The notes beneath the pieces are model-generated. The model did not search any database. It saw nothing but the letters and a program-made list of their open reading frames with translations, and had not been told where the DNA came from. The translations under genes were made by a program, and so were the position numbers. Source: Planctomycetota bacterium (GTDB lineage: Bacteria; Planctomycetota; UBA1135; JAKEFM01). From it: DNA of 64,000 nt. The DNA lies in NCBI GenBank assembly GCA_022616055.1, contig JAKEFM010000058.1, positions 1 through 64,000 of the forward strand. The letters are read 5' to 3'. Shown in pieces: positions 9,237-16,925 of the stretch (within the stretch, counting starts at the first letter, position 1; the number at the start of each line of letters is the position of its first letter).

Positions 9237-10019
9237 CTACCGCCCGGCGAACCGGGGCTTCCGCTTCTCGAGGAAGGCGGCCATCCCCTCCTTCATGTCC
9301 TGCGTCGTCGTCACGATCGCGAAGAGGTCCGCCTCGATCGCGGTCCCCTCCGCGAGGGGGACGTCGAGCCCGCGCGTGATCGCCTCGAGGGCGCAGCGGA
9401 CCGCGACCGGGCCGCGCGAGAGGATCGTGCGCAGGAGCTTCTCCGTCTCGGGGAGGAGGGAGGCGGGCTCGTAGACCCGGTTCACGACCCCCACCCGGTG
9501 CGCCTCGGCGGCGGGGTAGCCCTCCCCGGTGAGGATCCACTCCCGCGCGACCGCGGGCCCGGCGATCCGGGCGAGGCGCTGCGTCCCGCCGTACCCGGGG
9601 AGGATCCCGAGGGTGACCTCCGGGAGGCCGAGCTTCGCCGTGCTCGAGGCCGTGCGGAGCGTGCACGCGAGGGCGAGCTCGAGCCCCCCGCCGAAGCACA
9701 GGCCGTTCACCGCGGCGATCGAGGGCTTCCCGCAGGTCTCGATGAAGGAGAACGCCTCCTGGCCGGAGAGGCTCTTGCGCCGGCCGTCGAGCGGGCCCAT
9801 CCGGGATAGCTCCCCGATGTCCGCCCCGGCGGAGAAGGCCTTCTCCCCCGCCCCGGTCACGATCGCCCCGCCGATCGAGTCCTCGTCCGCCACCTTCTCG
9901 AAGGCGCCCCGCAGCTCGCGGACGGTGGCGTCGTCGAGGACGTTCAGCTTCGCCGGGCGGTTCACGACGACCCGCGCCAGCCCCTCGGAGACCTCGAAGA
10001 GGAGGTTCTCGAATCCCAT
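9237..10019 (-). CDS. Enoyl-CoA hydratase/isomerase (crotonase family)
   Basis: The 260-residue crotonase-fold enzyme hydrates trans-2-enoyl-CoA. The oxyanion-hole segment is AFSAGADIGEL at 61-71. The two catalytic glutamates are present: Glu114 in GGGLELALAC and Glu134 in LGLPEVTLGILPGYGGTQRL. The ATG at 10019 is chosen because it gives the standard N-terminus; the frame continues upstream without family similarity. It lies 14 nt downstream of a cyclophilin gene and upstream of thiolase A. With the dehydrogenase at 11359-12228 it completes hydration, oxidation and thiolysis. The chain-length range is not visible. Confidence 0.93.
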   Translation of the reverse strand: MGFENLLFEVSEGLARVVVNRPAKLNVLDDATVRELRGAFEKVADEDSIGGAIVTGAGEKAFSAGADIGELSRMGPLDGRRKSLSGQEAFSFIETCGKPSIAAVNGLCFGGGLELALACTLRTASSTAKLGLPEVTLGILPGYGGTQRLARIAGPAVAREWILTGEGYPAAEAHRVGVVNRVYEPASLLPETEKLLRTILSRGPVAVRCALEAITRGLDVPLAEGTAIEADLFAIVTTTQDMKEGMAAFLEKRKPRFAGR

Positions 10020-10033
10020 GTCGGCCTTCCTCC

Positions 10034-11308
10034 CTAGGGGCGGCCCTTGGCGGGGCGCGTGGCGGCGGGCTGCGGCCTCCCCACGCCCGGCGCGACGGGG
10101 GGCTTCGCCCCCTGCCCCGGGGCCGGGACGGCGAACTTCTCGGCGAGCGCGATCCGCTGGATCACGGGGGCCTTCTCCGGCACGGACATCTCCTCGCTCC
10201 CCTCCTTCGCCTTCACGGGGACCGACGCGATCCGCTCGAGGGCCTCGAATCCGTCGACGAGGCGCGCGAACGCCGTCGTCGGGAAGGCGCGCTCCCCCGT
10301 GTAGCCCTTGTCGAGGTGGAAGGCGTGGTCGCGGTGGACGATGAAGAACTGGCACGTCGCGGAGTCGGGGTCGGCGCCCCGCGCCATCGCGAGGACCCCC
10401 TTGCGGTGGGGGACGTCGTTGAACTCCGCCGCGACCGGCTCTCCCTTGTAGGCCTTCCCCCCCGTCGCGGGGTCGCCGGCCTGGACCATGAACTGCTTCA
10501 CGATCCGGTGGAAGGAGAGGCCGTCGTAGAAGCCCTGGGAGACGAGGCCCAGGAAGTGGCGGATCGTGCTCGGCGCCTTGTCGGAGAGGAACTCGGCGAC
10601 CATCAGGCCGAGGTCGGTCTCGATCACGAGGTAGACCGTCTTCGGGTCGATCTTCACGGGGTCGAAGCCCTTGAGCTGCGTCAGCACCCGGATCCCCGAG
10701 GCGTAGGCGGGCTGGCCGCCGGGGGTCTCGTAGCGGATCGAGACCGTCCCGCCGGCGGTACCCTCCAGCGCCTTGCCGATGTCGAAGGTCTTGCGGACCG
10801 CGCCCGGCGGGAGGACGCCGGGGGGCTCGACGCCGGGAGGGACCGGGCGCGCCGCGAGGGCGGGCTCGAGCCTCCGCTCCTCCCCGTTCCCCATCTGGAG
10901 GACGATGTGCTGCGGGAGGATCGGCTGGCCCGCCGCCGGCGTCGGCGCCCCCGCCTGCGGGGAGGGGTCGAACCGCGTCACGGTGAGGTAGGTCGGGCTC
11001 CCCGCGAGGACGAGCCTCGGGGTCACGATCAGGCTCGCCACCGGCGTGAGGCGCGCCGCCTCGGGCGTGATCCCCTTCCTCCGCGCCTCCTCGGCCTCCC
11101 GGATCACCGCCTCCTTCCCCATCCGGGCCTTCCGCTGCTCCTCGTCCATCCGCGCCTGTTCCTTCTCCTTCTCCGTCCTCGCGTCCTGGCCGGTCTCCCC
11201 CTGCCCCCCCTCGCGGTCGTCCTGGAGGAGGAGGGAGGCCGGAGCGCTCGAGGGGAGGGCGAGCGCGGGAACGGGGAGCGCGGCGAGCAGGAAGGCGGCG
11301 AAGTCCAT
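10034..11308 (-). CDS. Secreted cyclophilin-type peptidyl-prolyl isomerase
   Basis: The 424-residue protein starts with a signal peptide (MDFAAFLLAALPVPALALPSS). Residues 25-70 are a charged coiled-coil-like stretch rich in Glu, Lys and Arg. A beta-rich region of about 100-220 is unassigned. The cyclophilin domain occupies about 235-395, with FHRIVKQFMVQAGDP (the Arg of the active site) and SATCQFFIVHRD, and a Pro/Ala-rich tail follows. The start is set by a good ribosome site (GGAGG) and the signal peptide. A periplasmic foldase inside a fatty-acid-type operon is unexpected and may be a passenger. Domain call is firm; substrates are unknown. Confidence 0.9.
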   Translation of the reverse strand: MDFAAFLLAALPVPALALPSSAPASLLLQDDREGGQGETGQDARTEKEKEQARMDEEQRKARMGKEAVIREAEEARRKGITPEAARLTPVASLIVTPRLVLAGSPTYLTVTRFDPSPQAGAPTPAAGQPILPQHIVLQMGNGEERRLEPALAARPVPPGVEPPGVLPPGAVRKTFDIGKALEGTAGGTVSIRYETPGGQPAYASGIRVLTQLKGFDPVKIDPKTVYLVIETDLGLMVAEFLSDKAPSTIRHFLGLVSQGFYDGLSFHRIVKQFMVQAGDPATGGKAYKGEPVAAEFNDVPHRKGVLAMARGADPDSATCQFFIVHRDHAFHLDKGYTGERAFPTTAFARLVDGFEALERIASVPVKAKEGSEEMSVPEKAPVIQRIALAEKFAVPAPGQGAKPPVAPGVGRPQPAATRPAKGRP

Positions 11309-11358
11309 CGGAACCTCCAGGAGGGGGGGAACGCCCTTCGACCCCGGGGTCGGAGGAT

Positions 11359-12228
11359 CTATTTCCTCCGGTCCCCCTCCCACTCGTAGAAGCCGCGGCC
11401 GGACTTCCGGCCGGTCTGGCCCCGCTTGACGAGATCGCGCAGGAGGGCGGGGGGCTCGAACAGTTTCTCACCGGGGAAGCGCCGGTGCCACCCCTCGACG
11501 ATGGCGAGGGTCGTGTCGAGGCCGACGTAGTCGAGGAGCTCGATCGGGCCCATCGGGTAGCCGCAGCCGAGCTTCATCGCGGCGTCGATGTCCTCCCGGC
11601 TCGCCTCCCCCCGCTCGACCATCCGGATCGCCTCGACGAGGTAGGGGACGAGGAGGCGGTTGACGATGAACCCGGGAGTGTCCTTCGCGAGGACCGGCGT
11701 CTTCCCGATCCCCTCCGCGAAGGAGCGGACCGGGGCGAGCGCCTCCTCCGAGGTCTTCGCCGCGCGCACGACCTCGACGAGCTTCATGAGGGGGACGGGA
11801 TTGAAGAAGTGGAGCCCGAGGAAGCGGTCGGGGCGGCCGCTCGCCTCGCCGAGCTCCCCGATCGGGAACGAGGAGGTGTTCGAGGCGAAGATCGCCTGCG
11901 GCTTGGCCTTCCCCCCGAGCTCGCGGAAGAAGGCCTTCTTCTGGTCGAGGTCCTCGACGATCGCCTCGATCACGAGGTCGCAGCCGGCGAGGTCGGCGAT
12001 CGAGGTCGTCCCCTTCAGGCGGCCGCGGATCTCCCCCTTCTGCTCCGGGGTGATCTTCCCCTTCTCGGCGAACTTCGCGAGCGAGCCCTCGATCCGGGCG
12101 AACCCGCTCTCGAGGAACCTCGCCTCCGGCTCGCGGACGACGACGGGGTGGCCCGCCATCGCCGTCACCTGGGCGATCCCGGAACCCATGAGGCCGCAGC
12201 CGGCCACTCCGACAGTCTGGATGCGCAT
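11359..12228 (-). CDS. 3-hydroxyacyl-CoA (3-hydroxybutyryl-CoA) dehydrogenase
   Basis: The 289-residue NAD(P)-dependent enzyme interconverts 3-hydroxyacyl-CoA and 3-ketoacyl-CoA. The Rossmann motif is GCGLMGSG at 10-17. The catalytic His140 lies in GLHFFNPVPLMKLVEV and the pairing Glu is in the IEAIVEDL region. The C-terminal dimer domain has NRLLVPYLVEAI and GYPMGPIELLDYVGLD. It is a single-domain protein, as in the Hbd/PaaH/FadB2 group, not fused to a hydratase. A -10-like TATCCT lies 64 nt upstream in a 163-nt gap, so this gene may have its own promoter as well as read-through from thiolase B. Confidence 0.94.
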   Translation of the reverse strand: MRIQTVGVAGCGLMGSGIAQVTAMAGHPVVVREPEARFLESGFARIEGSLAKFAEKGKITPEQKGEIRGRLKGTTSIADLAGCDLVIEAIVEDLDQKKAFFRELGGKAKPQAIFASNTSSFPIGELGEASGRPDRFLGLHFFNPVPLMKLVEVVRAAKTSEEALAPVRSFAEGIGKTPVLAKDTPGFIVNRLLVPYLVEAIRMVERGEASREDIDAAMKLGCGYPMGPIELLDYVGLDTTLAIVEGWHRRFPGEKLFEPPALLRDLVKRGQTGRKSGRGFYEWEGDRRK

Positions 12229-12292
12229 GGTCGAGGTTCCTCGCGCCGTCGGGGAGGCCGCCGGCGCTCGAGCGGCGAGAACCGAGGGGGGG

Positions 12293-12298
12293 AGGATA
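12293..12298 (-). promoter_or_regulatory. -10-like TATCCT upstream of the dehydrogenase gene
   Basis: On the minus strand the sequence reads CGCTATCCTCC, the same block seen before the SirB1-like gene (13681) and the lipoprotein methyltransferase gene (62066). It lies 64 nt from the start. No clear -35 was found. Confidence 0.4.
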
Positions 12299-12391
12299 GC
12301 GGATCCCCCGCCCGCGGTCAGAGCCGCATCTTCGCCTCCTGGAGCGGGGTCCCGGCCGGGGAGCCGGACGCCCCCGGGTTCCCGGAGCCCC

Positions 12392-13603
12392 TCATCGCTC
12401 GAACCGGAAGAAGGAGGCCGCGACCCCCATCCCCCCCGAGACGCAGAGCGTCGCGAGACCCTTCCACGCCTCCCGGCGCCGCATCTCGTGGAGGAGGGTG
12501 ACGACGATCCGCGCCCCCGAGCAGCCGATCGGGTGGCCGAGCGCGATCGCCCCGCCGTTCACGTTCAGGCGGTCCCGCGGCAGCTCGAGGTCGCGCGCGC
12601 AGGCGAGGACCTGCGCGGCGAAGGCCTCGTTCAGCTCGATCAGGTCGAAGGAGTCGGGGAGGACCCCCATCCGGTCGCAGAGGTCGCGGACCGCGGGGAC
12701 CGGCCCGATCCCCATGATCGAGGGGTCGACCCCCGCCTCGGTGTAGGGGCCGATCCGGGCCAGCGGGGGCAAGCCGAGCCGCTTCGACTCCTCGAGGGAC
12801 ATGACGAGGAGCGCCGCCGCGCCGTCCGTGATGCCGGAGGAGTTCCCGGCCGTCACGGTCCCGGCCTCGGGGTCGAAGACGGGAGGGAGCTTCGCGAGCG
12901 CCTCGGCCGTCACGCCGTCGCGCGGGTGCTCGTCCTCGGCGACCGTCCGGGGGCCCCCCTTCTCCGGCACCTCGACGGCGGCGATCTCGGCCGCGAAGAG
13001 GCCCCCCTTCCGGGCGCGCTCGCACCGCCCCTGGCTCTCCGCGGCGTAGGCGTCCTGCTCCTCCCGCGGGATCCCCCGCTCGCGCGCGAGCTTCTCCGCC
13101 GTCTCCCCCATCAGCATCCCGCAGAGCGGATCGCGGAACCCGTCCTGGTACATGGCGTCCGCGACGGGGCGATCCCCCAGCCGGTAGCCGAGCCGGAAGC
13201 CCGGGAGGAGGAAGGGGAGGTTCGTCATGCTCTCCGTCCCCCCCGCCACGACGATCCCGGCGGTCCCGAGGGCGACCGCCTCGTAGGCGAGGAGGAGGCT
13301 CTTCAGCCCGGAGGCGCAGGCCATGTTCACGGTGAAGGCGGGGGTCGTCTCGGGACAGCCGGCCCGCAGCGCGATCTGGCGCGCGACGTTCGGCCCCGCC
13401 CCCGCCTGCCGCGCGTTGCCGAAGATCAGGCGGTCGACCCGGGCCGGGGGGAGCTTCGCGCGCTGGAGGAGGGCGCCGACCGCCGCGGCCCCGAGGTCGA
13501 CGGAGGAGAGGGGGGAGAACGCCCCGAGGAACTTCCCGATCGGCGTCCGCACGGCGTGCGTGACGACGATCCGGGGGCCGCCGGAGGAAGGATAGGTTCC
13601 CAT
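12392..13603 (-). CDS. Acetyl-CoA acyltransferase (thiolase) B
   Basis: The 403-residue thiolase is a second, divergent copy. Cys96 in NMACASGLKS is the nucleophile; NEAFAAQ, GGAIALGHPIGCSG and CVSGGMGVA complete the active site. It is the first gene of the minus-strand acyl-CoA block and is divergent from the SirB1-like gene. A TAGGAT -10-like element lies 35 nt before the ATG at 13603. The start is chosen over an upstream in-frame Met because the standard thiolase N-terminus (IVVTHAVRTPIGKF) begins ten residues after it. Two thiolases in one block suggest different chain lengths or opposite directions, which sequence alone cannot resolve. Confidence 0.93.
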   Translation of the reverse strand: MGTYPSSGGPRIVVTHAVRTPIGKFLGAFSPLSSVDLGAAAVGALLQRAKLPPARVDRLIFGNARQAGAGPNVARQIALRAGCPETTPAFTVNMACASGLKSLLLAYEAVALGTAGIVVAGGTESMTNLPFLLPGFRLGYRLGDRPVADAMYQDGFRDPLCGMLMGETAEKLARERGIPREEQDAYAAESQGRCERARKGGLFAAEIAAVEVPEKGGPRTVAEDEHPRDGVTAEALAKLPPVFDPEAGTVTAGNSSGITDGAAALLVMSLEESKRLGLPPLARIGPYTEAGVDPSIMGIGPVPAVRDLCDRMGVLPDSFDLIELNEAFAAQVLACARDLELPRDRLNVNGGAIALGHPIGCSGARIVVTLLHEMRRREAWKGLATLCVSGGMGVAASFFRFER

Positions 13604-13683
13604 CGACCTCGCGCCGCGCCGCGGGCGCGACGCGCGCGATCCTACGGCCCCCCGCGGTCCTTTTCGACTCGCGCGCCCCCCGC

Positions 13684-13689
13684 TATCCT
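13684..13689 (+). promoter_or_regulatory. -10-like TATCCT before the SirB1-like gene
   Basis: CGCTATCCTC at 13681-13690 lies 26 nt before the GTG start at 13716. A TTTTCG stretch 17 nt upstream is a weak -35 candidate. The divergent thiolase gene has TAGGAT at 13639-13644 on the other strand. Confidence 0.45.
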
Positions 13690-13715
13690 CGCCCCCCCCA
13701 CCCGGAGGCCTCCTC

Positions 13716-14603
13716 GTGGAACCGACGCTCCGCGCGGGCGACGTCGACGCGCTCGTCCGCCTCCTCGCCGACGAGGACCCGCGCATCTACCAGGCCTGCC
13801 GCCGCCGGCTCCTCGCGCTCGGGGCGCGGGCGGCCTGCGCGCTGGCGGGCGCGGAGCGCTCCGAGGAGGCGCGGGTGCGGGTGCGCGCGCGCCTCCTCCT
13901 GGACGACCTGCGCTTCGAGGGGCTCGAGGCGGAGGCGCTCCAGTCGGTCCGTCGCGCCGAGGCGGGGATCGACCTCGAGCGGGGGGCCTTCCTCCTCGCG
14001 CGCTCGATCCTCCCCTCCTTCGACGCGCGCCAGTGCGCGGCCTCCCTCGCGGAGCTCGCCGCCCAGGCACGCGCCGCGATGGCGAGCCTGCGCGATCCGC
14101 TCGGCCGGGCGCGCGCGTTCGGTCGGACGCTCGGCGTCGAGCGCGGCCTGCGCGTGGACGACGCGGAGCGCAACGGCGTGCGCTCGGGGCTCCTGCCGAC
14201 CGTGCTCGAGCGCCGGGCGGGGACCTCGATCGCCGTCTGCCTCCTCTATCTCGCCGTCGGCGCCCGGGCGGGGCTTCCCCTGCGGCCCGTCGCCCTCGCG
14301 GCGGGGCTGTGGCTGCGGGGCGCCCCTCCCTTCCCGTCCTTCCTCCTCGACCCCGCCCGGGGGGGACGCCTCCTCGCGCTCGAGGAGGCCGTCGGCCTCC
14401 CGCCGGCGAGGCCCGACTCCCTCCTCGAGCTGACCGACCGCGCGCTCCTCGCGAGGAGCGCGGCCCAGCTCGCCTTCGCCTTGCGCCGCGGCGGGGACCG
14501 GCGGCGCGCGCAGCGCCTCGGCCGCCTCCACGGGATCTTCCGGACGGGCGGGGCGGCCGGCTCGCGCCGCGCGGGCGGCGAGGCCTCCTCGGGCGGGGGC
14601 TGA
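13716..14603 (+). CDS. SirB1-like protein (Transglut_core2 family)
   Basis: The 295-residue protein starts with GTG. The first 70 residues look like a HEAT-type helical pair (RLLADEDPRIYQACRRRL). Residues about 100-230 match the SirB1/transglutaminase-like core: the block RAGTSIAVCLLYLAVGARAG followed by LPLRPVALAAGL, where family members usually have a Pro-Gly-His-Phe turn. That His is not evident here (GLWLRGA), so catalysis is doubtful. Family members are poorly characterised and often sit near housekeeping genes. The next gene is a DedA protein 89 nt downstream in the same direction. Family call is moderate; no function is claimed. Confidence 0.7.
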   Translation: MEPTLRAGDVDALVRLLADEDPRIYQACRRRLLALGARAACALAGAERSEEARVRVRARLLLDDLRFEGLEAEALQSVRRAEAGIDLERGAFLLARSILPSFDARQCAASLAELAAQARAAMASLRDPLGRARAFGRTLGVERGLRVDDAERNGVRSGLLPTVLERRAGTSIAVCLLYLAVGARAGLPLRPVALAAGLWLRGAPPFPSFLLDPARGGRLLALEEAVGLPPARPDSLLELTDRALLARSAAQLAFALRRGGDRRRAQRLGRLHGIFRTGGAAGSRRAGGEASSGGG

Positions 14604-14692
14604 GGGGTCGATCTCGCCGGCCGGCTCCGCCGCGGGCGAGAGGACCCCCTCGATTCCGGATCGTCGGCGGGAGGAGAGTAGACCCCGCTCGA

Positions 14693-15322
14693 ATGGACGC
14701 GCTCGCGAGCTACGTCGACTGGAGGCACCTCGGGATCTTCGCCTATCTCTTCGCCTGCGGGATCGGCTTCCCGGGGGCGGAGGAGATCGCGCTCCTGTGG
14801 GGCGGCTTGATCGTCCACGCCCAGATCTGGACGTACGGGCGGGAGCCGGGGCTCGCGTGGACAGCCACGGTCCTCGTCTGCCTCGCGGGGATCGTCGCCG
14901 GGGACGCGACCCTCTTCTGGCTGGGACGCCGCTACGGGCGCCGCGTCCGCCTCCTCAAGCCCTTCCGCCGCCTCCTCCGGCCCCGGCGGATGCGCAGGGT
15001 CCGGGAGTTCTTCCACCGCTACGGCTCCGGGGCGATCTTCATCGCCCGCTTCCTCCCCGGGATCCGCGCCGCGACGTTCTTCACGGCGGGGTGGACCGGG
15101 ATGGCGACGTGGCGCTTCCTCCTCTGGAACGGGGTCGCGGCCGTCCTCTCCGTCCCGATCGGGGTCTGGATCGGCTACTTCTTCGGGGAGCACGGCAAGG
15201 CCATGCTGCGCCGGATCGACCTCACGATCGGAGCCGTCCTCCTCCTCGCCTTCGGGGGCTTCCTCCTCTGGAGGCGCATCAGGGCCCGGCGGACGCCGGC
15301 GGCGCCGGCCCCTCCGACGTAG
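14693..15322 (+). CDS. DedA-family membrane protein
   Basis: The 209-residue protein has the DedA/SNARE-associated layout. A re-entrant hydrophobic N-terminus (GIGFPGAEEIALLWGGLI) is followed by an amphipathic linker with GRRYGRRVRL. The hallmark FHRYGSGAIFIARFLPGIRAATFFTAG lies at about 105-131, then two C-terminal transmembrane helices. DedA proteins are linked to envelope lipid (undecaprenyl phosphate) transport and to resistance phenotypes. The ATG lacks a well-placed ribosome site, and TAGACC eight bases upstream could make the mRNA leaderless. Its 3' end overlaps the convergent CNNM-EIIA gene by 44 nt. Confidence 0.88.
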   Translation: MDALASYVDWRHLGIFAYLFACGIGFPGAEEIALLWGGLIVHAQIWTYGREPGLAWTATVLVCLAGIVAGDATLFWLGRRYGRRVRLLKPFRRLLRPRRMRRVREFFHRYGSGAIFIARFLPGIRAATFFTAGWTGMATWRFLLWNGVAAVLSVPIGVWIGYFFGEHGKAMLRRIDLTIGAVLLLAFGGFLLWRRIRARRTPAAPAPPT

Positions 15323-16889
15323 GGGCGCGCTCCTCCGCGGCCGCCGGGCGCGCCTCCCTCGGAGGGGCGGCGCGCGAGGCGAGCGCGCGGCCCAGGATCG
15401 AGACCGCCTCCTCGCCCGTCCGCGCCGCGGCGGCCCGCTCGATCACGCCGGCGCGCTGCGCGATCCAGGCGACGTCGCCGAGGATCCTCGGGCGCAGCCC
15501 CGGATTCGTCGCGGGGAGGAGGAAGAGGAAGGCGAGGTGGACGGGCCGGCCGTCGATGGCGGGGAACTCGACGCGCCCGCGCAGCCGCAGCACCGCGAGG
15601 AGGGGCCGGCCGAGGTCCTCGAGGATCGCGTGGGGGACGGCGACGCCCCCTCCGATCGCCGTCGAGAACTGCCCCTCGCGACGCACGACCTCGCGCAGCG
15701 CCGCCTCCGGATCGAAGTGGGGGTGCTGGGCGTGGAGGTGGGCGAGCCCGCAGGCGAACGCGTCGGACCGGTCGGAGGGGACGAACTCCGGGACGACGGC
15801 GGCCGGGACGAGCAGGTCGCCGAGCCCCGTCTTCTCCTCCCGGTCGAACTCGTCCTCGAGCCGCCCGACGATCGTCTCGACGATGTCCTCGAGGCAGACG
15901 ATCCCCGCGACCCGCCCCTCGCGCTCCCGCACGAGCGCGAGGTGGGCGCCCCGCCCGCGCATCAGGGCGAGGGCGCGCTCGAGGGTCGTCTCGGGGGAGA
16001 CCTCGAGGAGCTCGCGCCGGAAGCGCATCAGGTTCGGCTCCCGCCCGAGGGGGAGTCCCCGCAGGAGGAGGTCCTTCATGTGGAGGAGGCCGACCGGGTC
16101 GTCGAGCCCCGTCGCGACGAGGGGGTAGCGGGTGTGGCGGGCCGCGCGGATCACCTCGAGGTTCTCCTTCCACGGCTTCGTGAGGGCGACGTAGGCCACC
16201 CGCTCGCGCGGCACCACGACCTCGCGGACGGTCCGGCTCCGGAACCGGAAGGCGTTGTCGACGATCGCGAAGACGGCGGGGTCGAGGACGCCGCGGTCCC
16301 GGGCGGAGGCGAGGAGGTAGCGCAGCTCCTCCTCCGAGTGGGTCGTCTCCGCGAGCGCCGTCGCGGGGAGGCCCGCGAGGCGCAGGAGGCCGTTCGCCCC
16401 CGCGTTGAGGGTGACGAGGAAGGGGTAGAAGGCGCCGTAGGACCACCGCAGCGGCCGCGCCGCGAGGAGCGCCGTTCGGGCGGGCATCCGGATCGCGAGG
16501 GACTTCGGGACGAGCTCGCCGAAGAGGATGTGGGCCGCCATGACGAGGACGAAGGCGACCCCGTAGGAGACGCCCGGGTGCACGCGGACCCCCTCCGCCC
16601 CGAGGAGGGAGAAGCCCCGCTCGATGAGCCGCGCGACGGCGGGCTCGCCGATCCAGCCGAGGCCGAGGCTCGCGACCGTGATCCCGATCTGGCAGACGGC
16701 GAGGTAGGCGTCGAGGCGCGGCAGGACGTGCGTCGCGAGGAGCGCCGCCTCCCGGCTCCCCCGCGCGTGGAGCTCCTGCACCCGCGTGCCGCGGACCTTG
16801 ACGATCGCGAACTCCGCGAGGACATAGAACGCGTTCAGCGCGACGAACGCGAGCGCGATCGCGAGGCCGAGGAGCGGGGAGACACCCAT
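15279..16889 (-). CDS. CNNM/CorC-type transporter fused to a PTS EIIA domain
   Basis: The 536-residue protein joins three modules. Residues 1-175 are a DUF21/CNNM transmembrane domain (LALNAFYVLAEFAIVKVR-like start, GELVPKSLAIRMPAR at about 124-138). Residues 210-345 are a CBS pair (PLVATGLDDPVGLLHMKDLL and ALVREREGRVAGIVCLEDIVE). Residues 355-510 are a PTS EIIA type-2 domain with the phosphorylatable His420 in TAIGGGVAVPHA-like context and the following DGRPVHLAFLFLLP. CNNM/CorC proteins move divalent cations. The EIIA domain replaces the usual CorC_HlyC domain and could couple transport to phosphotransfer status. It lies 36 nt after proS on the same strand. Confidence 0.88.
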   Translation of the reverse strand: MGVSPLLGLAIALAFVALNAFYVLAEFAIVKVRGTRVQELHARGSREAALLATHVLPRLDAYLAVCQIGITVASLGLGWIGEPAVARLIERGFSLLGAEGVRVHPGVSYGVAFVLVMAAHILFGELVPKSLAIRMPARTALLAARPLRWSYGAFYPFLVTLNAGANGLLRLAGLPATALAETTHSEEELRYLLASARDRGVLDPAVFAIVDNAFRFRSRTVREVVVPRERVAYVALTKPWKENLEVIRAARHTRYPLVATGLDDPVGLLHMKDLLLRGLPLGREPNLMRFRRELLEVSPETTLERALALMRGRGAHLALVREREGRVAGIVCLEDIVETIVGRLEDEFDREEKTGLGDLLVPAAVVPEFVPSDRSDAFACGLAHLHAQHPHFDPEAALREVVRREGQFSTAIGGGVAVPHAILEDLGRPLLAVLRLRGRVEFPAIDGRPVHLAFLFLLPATNPGLRPRILGDVAWIAQRAGVIERAAAARTGEEAVSILGRALASRAAPPREARPAAAEERAPTSEGPAPPASAGP

Positions 16890-16925
16890 CCGGCGGGGGG
16901 GGGCCGGCGGAGTATCGGACGCGCG

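Noticed and set aside
12318-13025. Minus-strand open frame overlapping the thiolase B gene
   Set aside because: It is an out-of-frame shadow of thiolase B, Arg/Gly-rich and without start signals.
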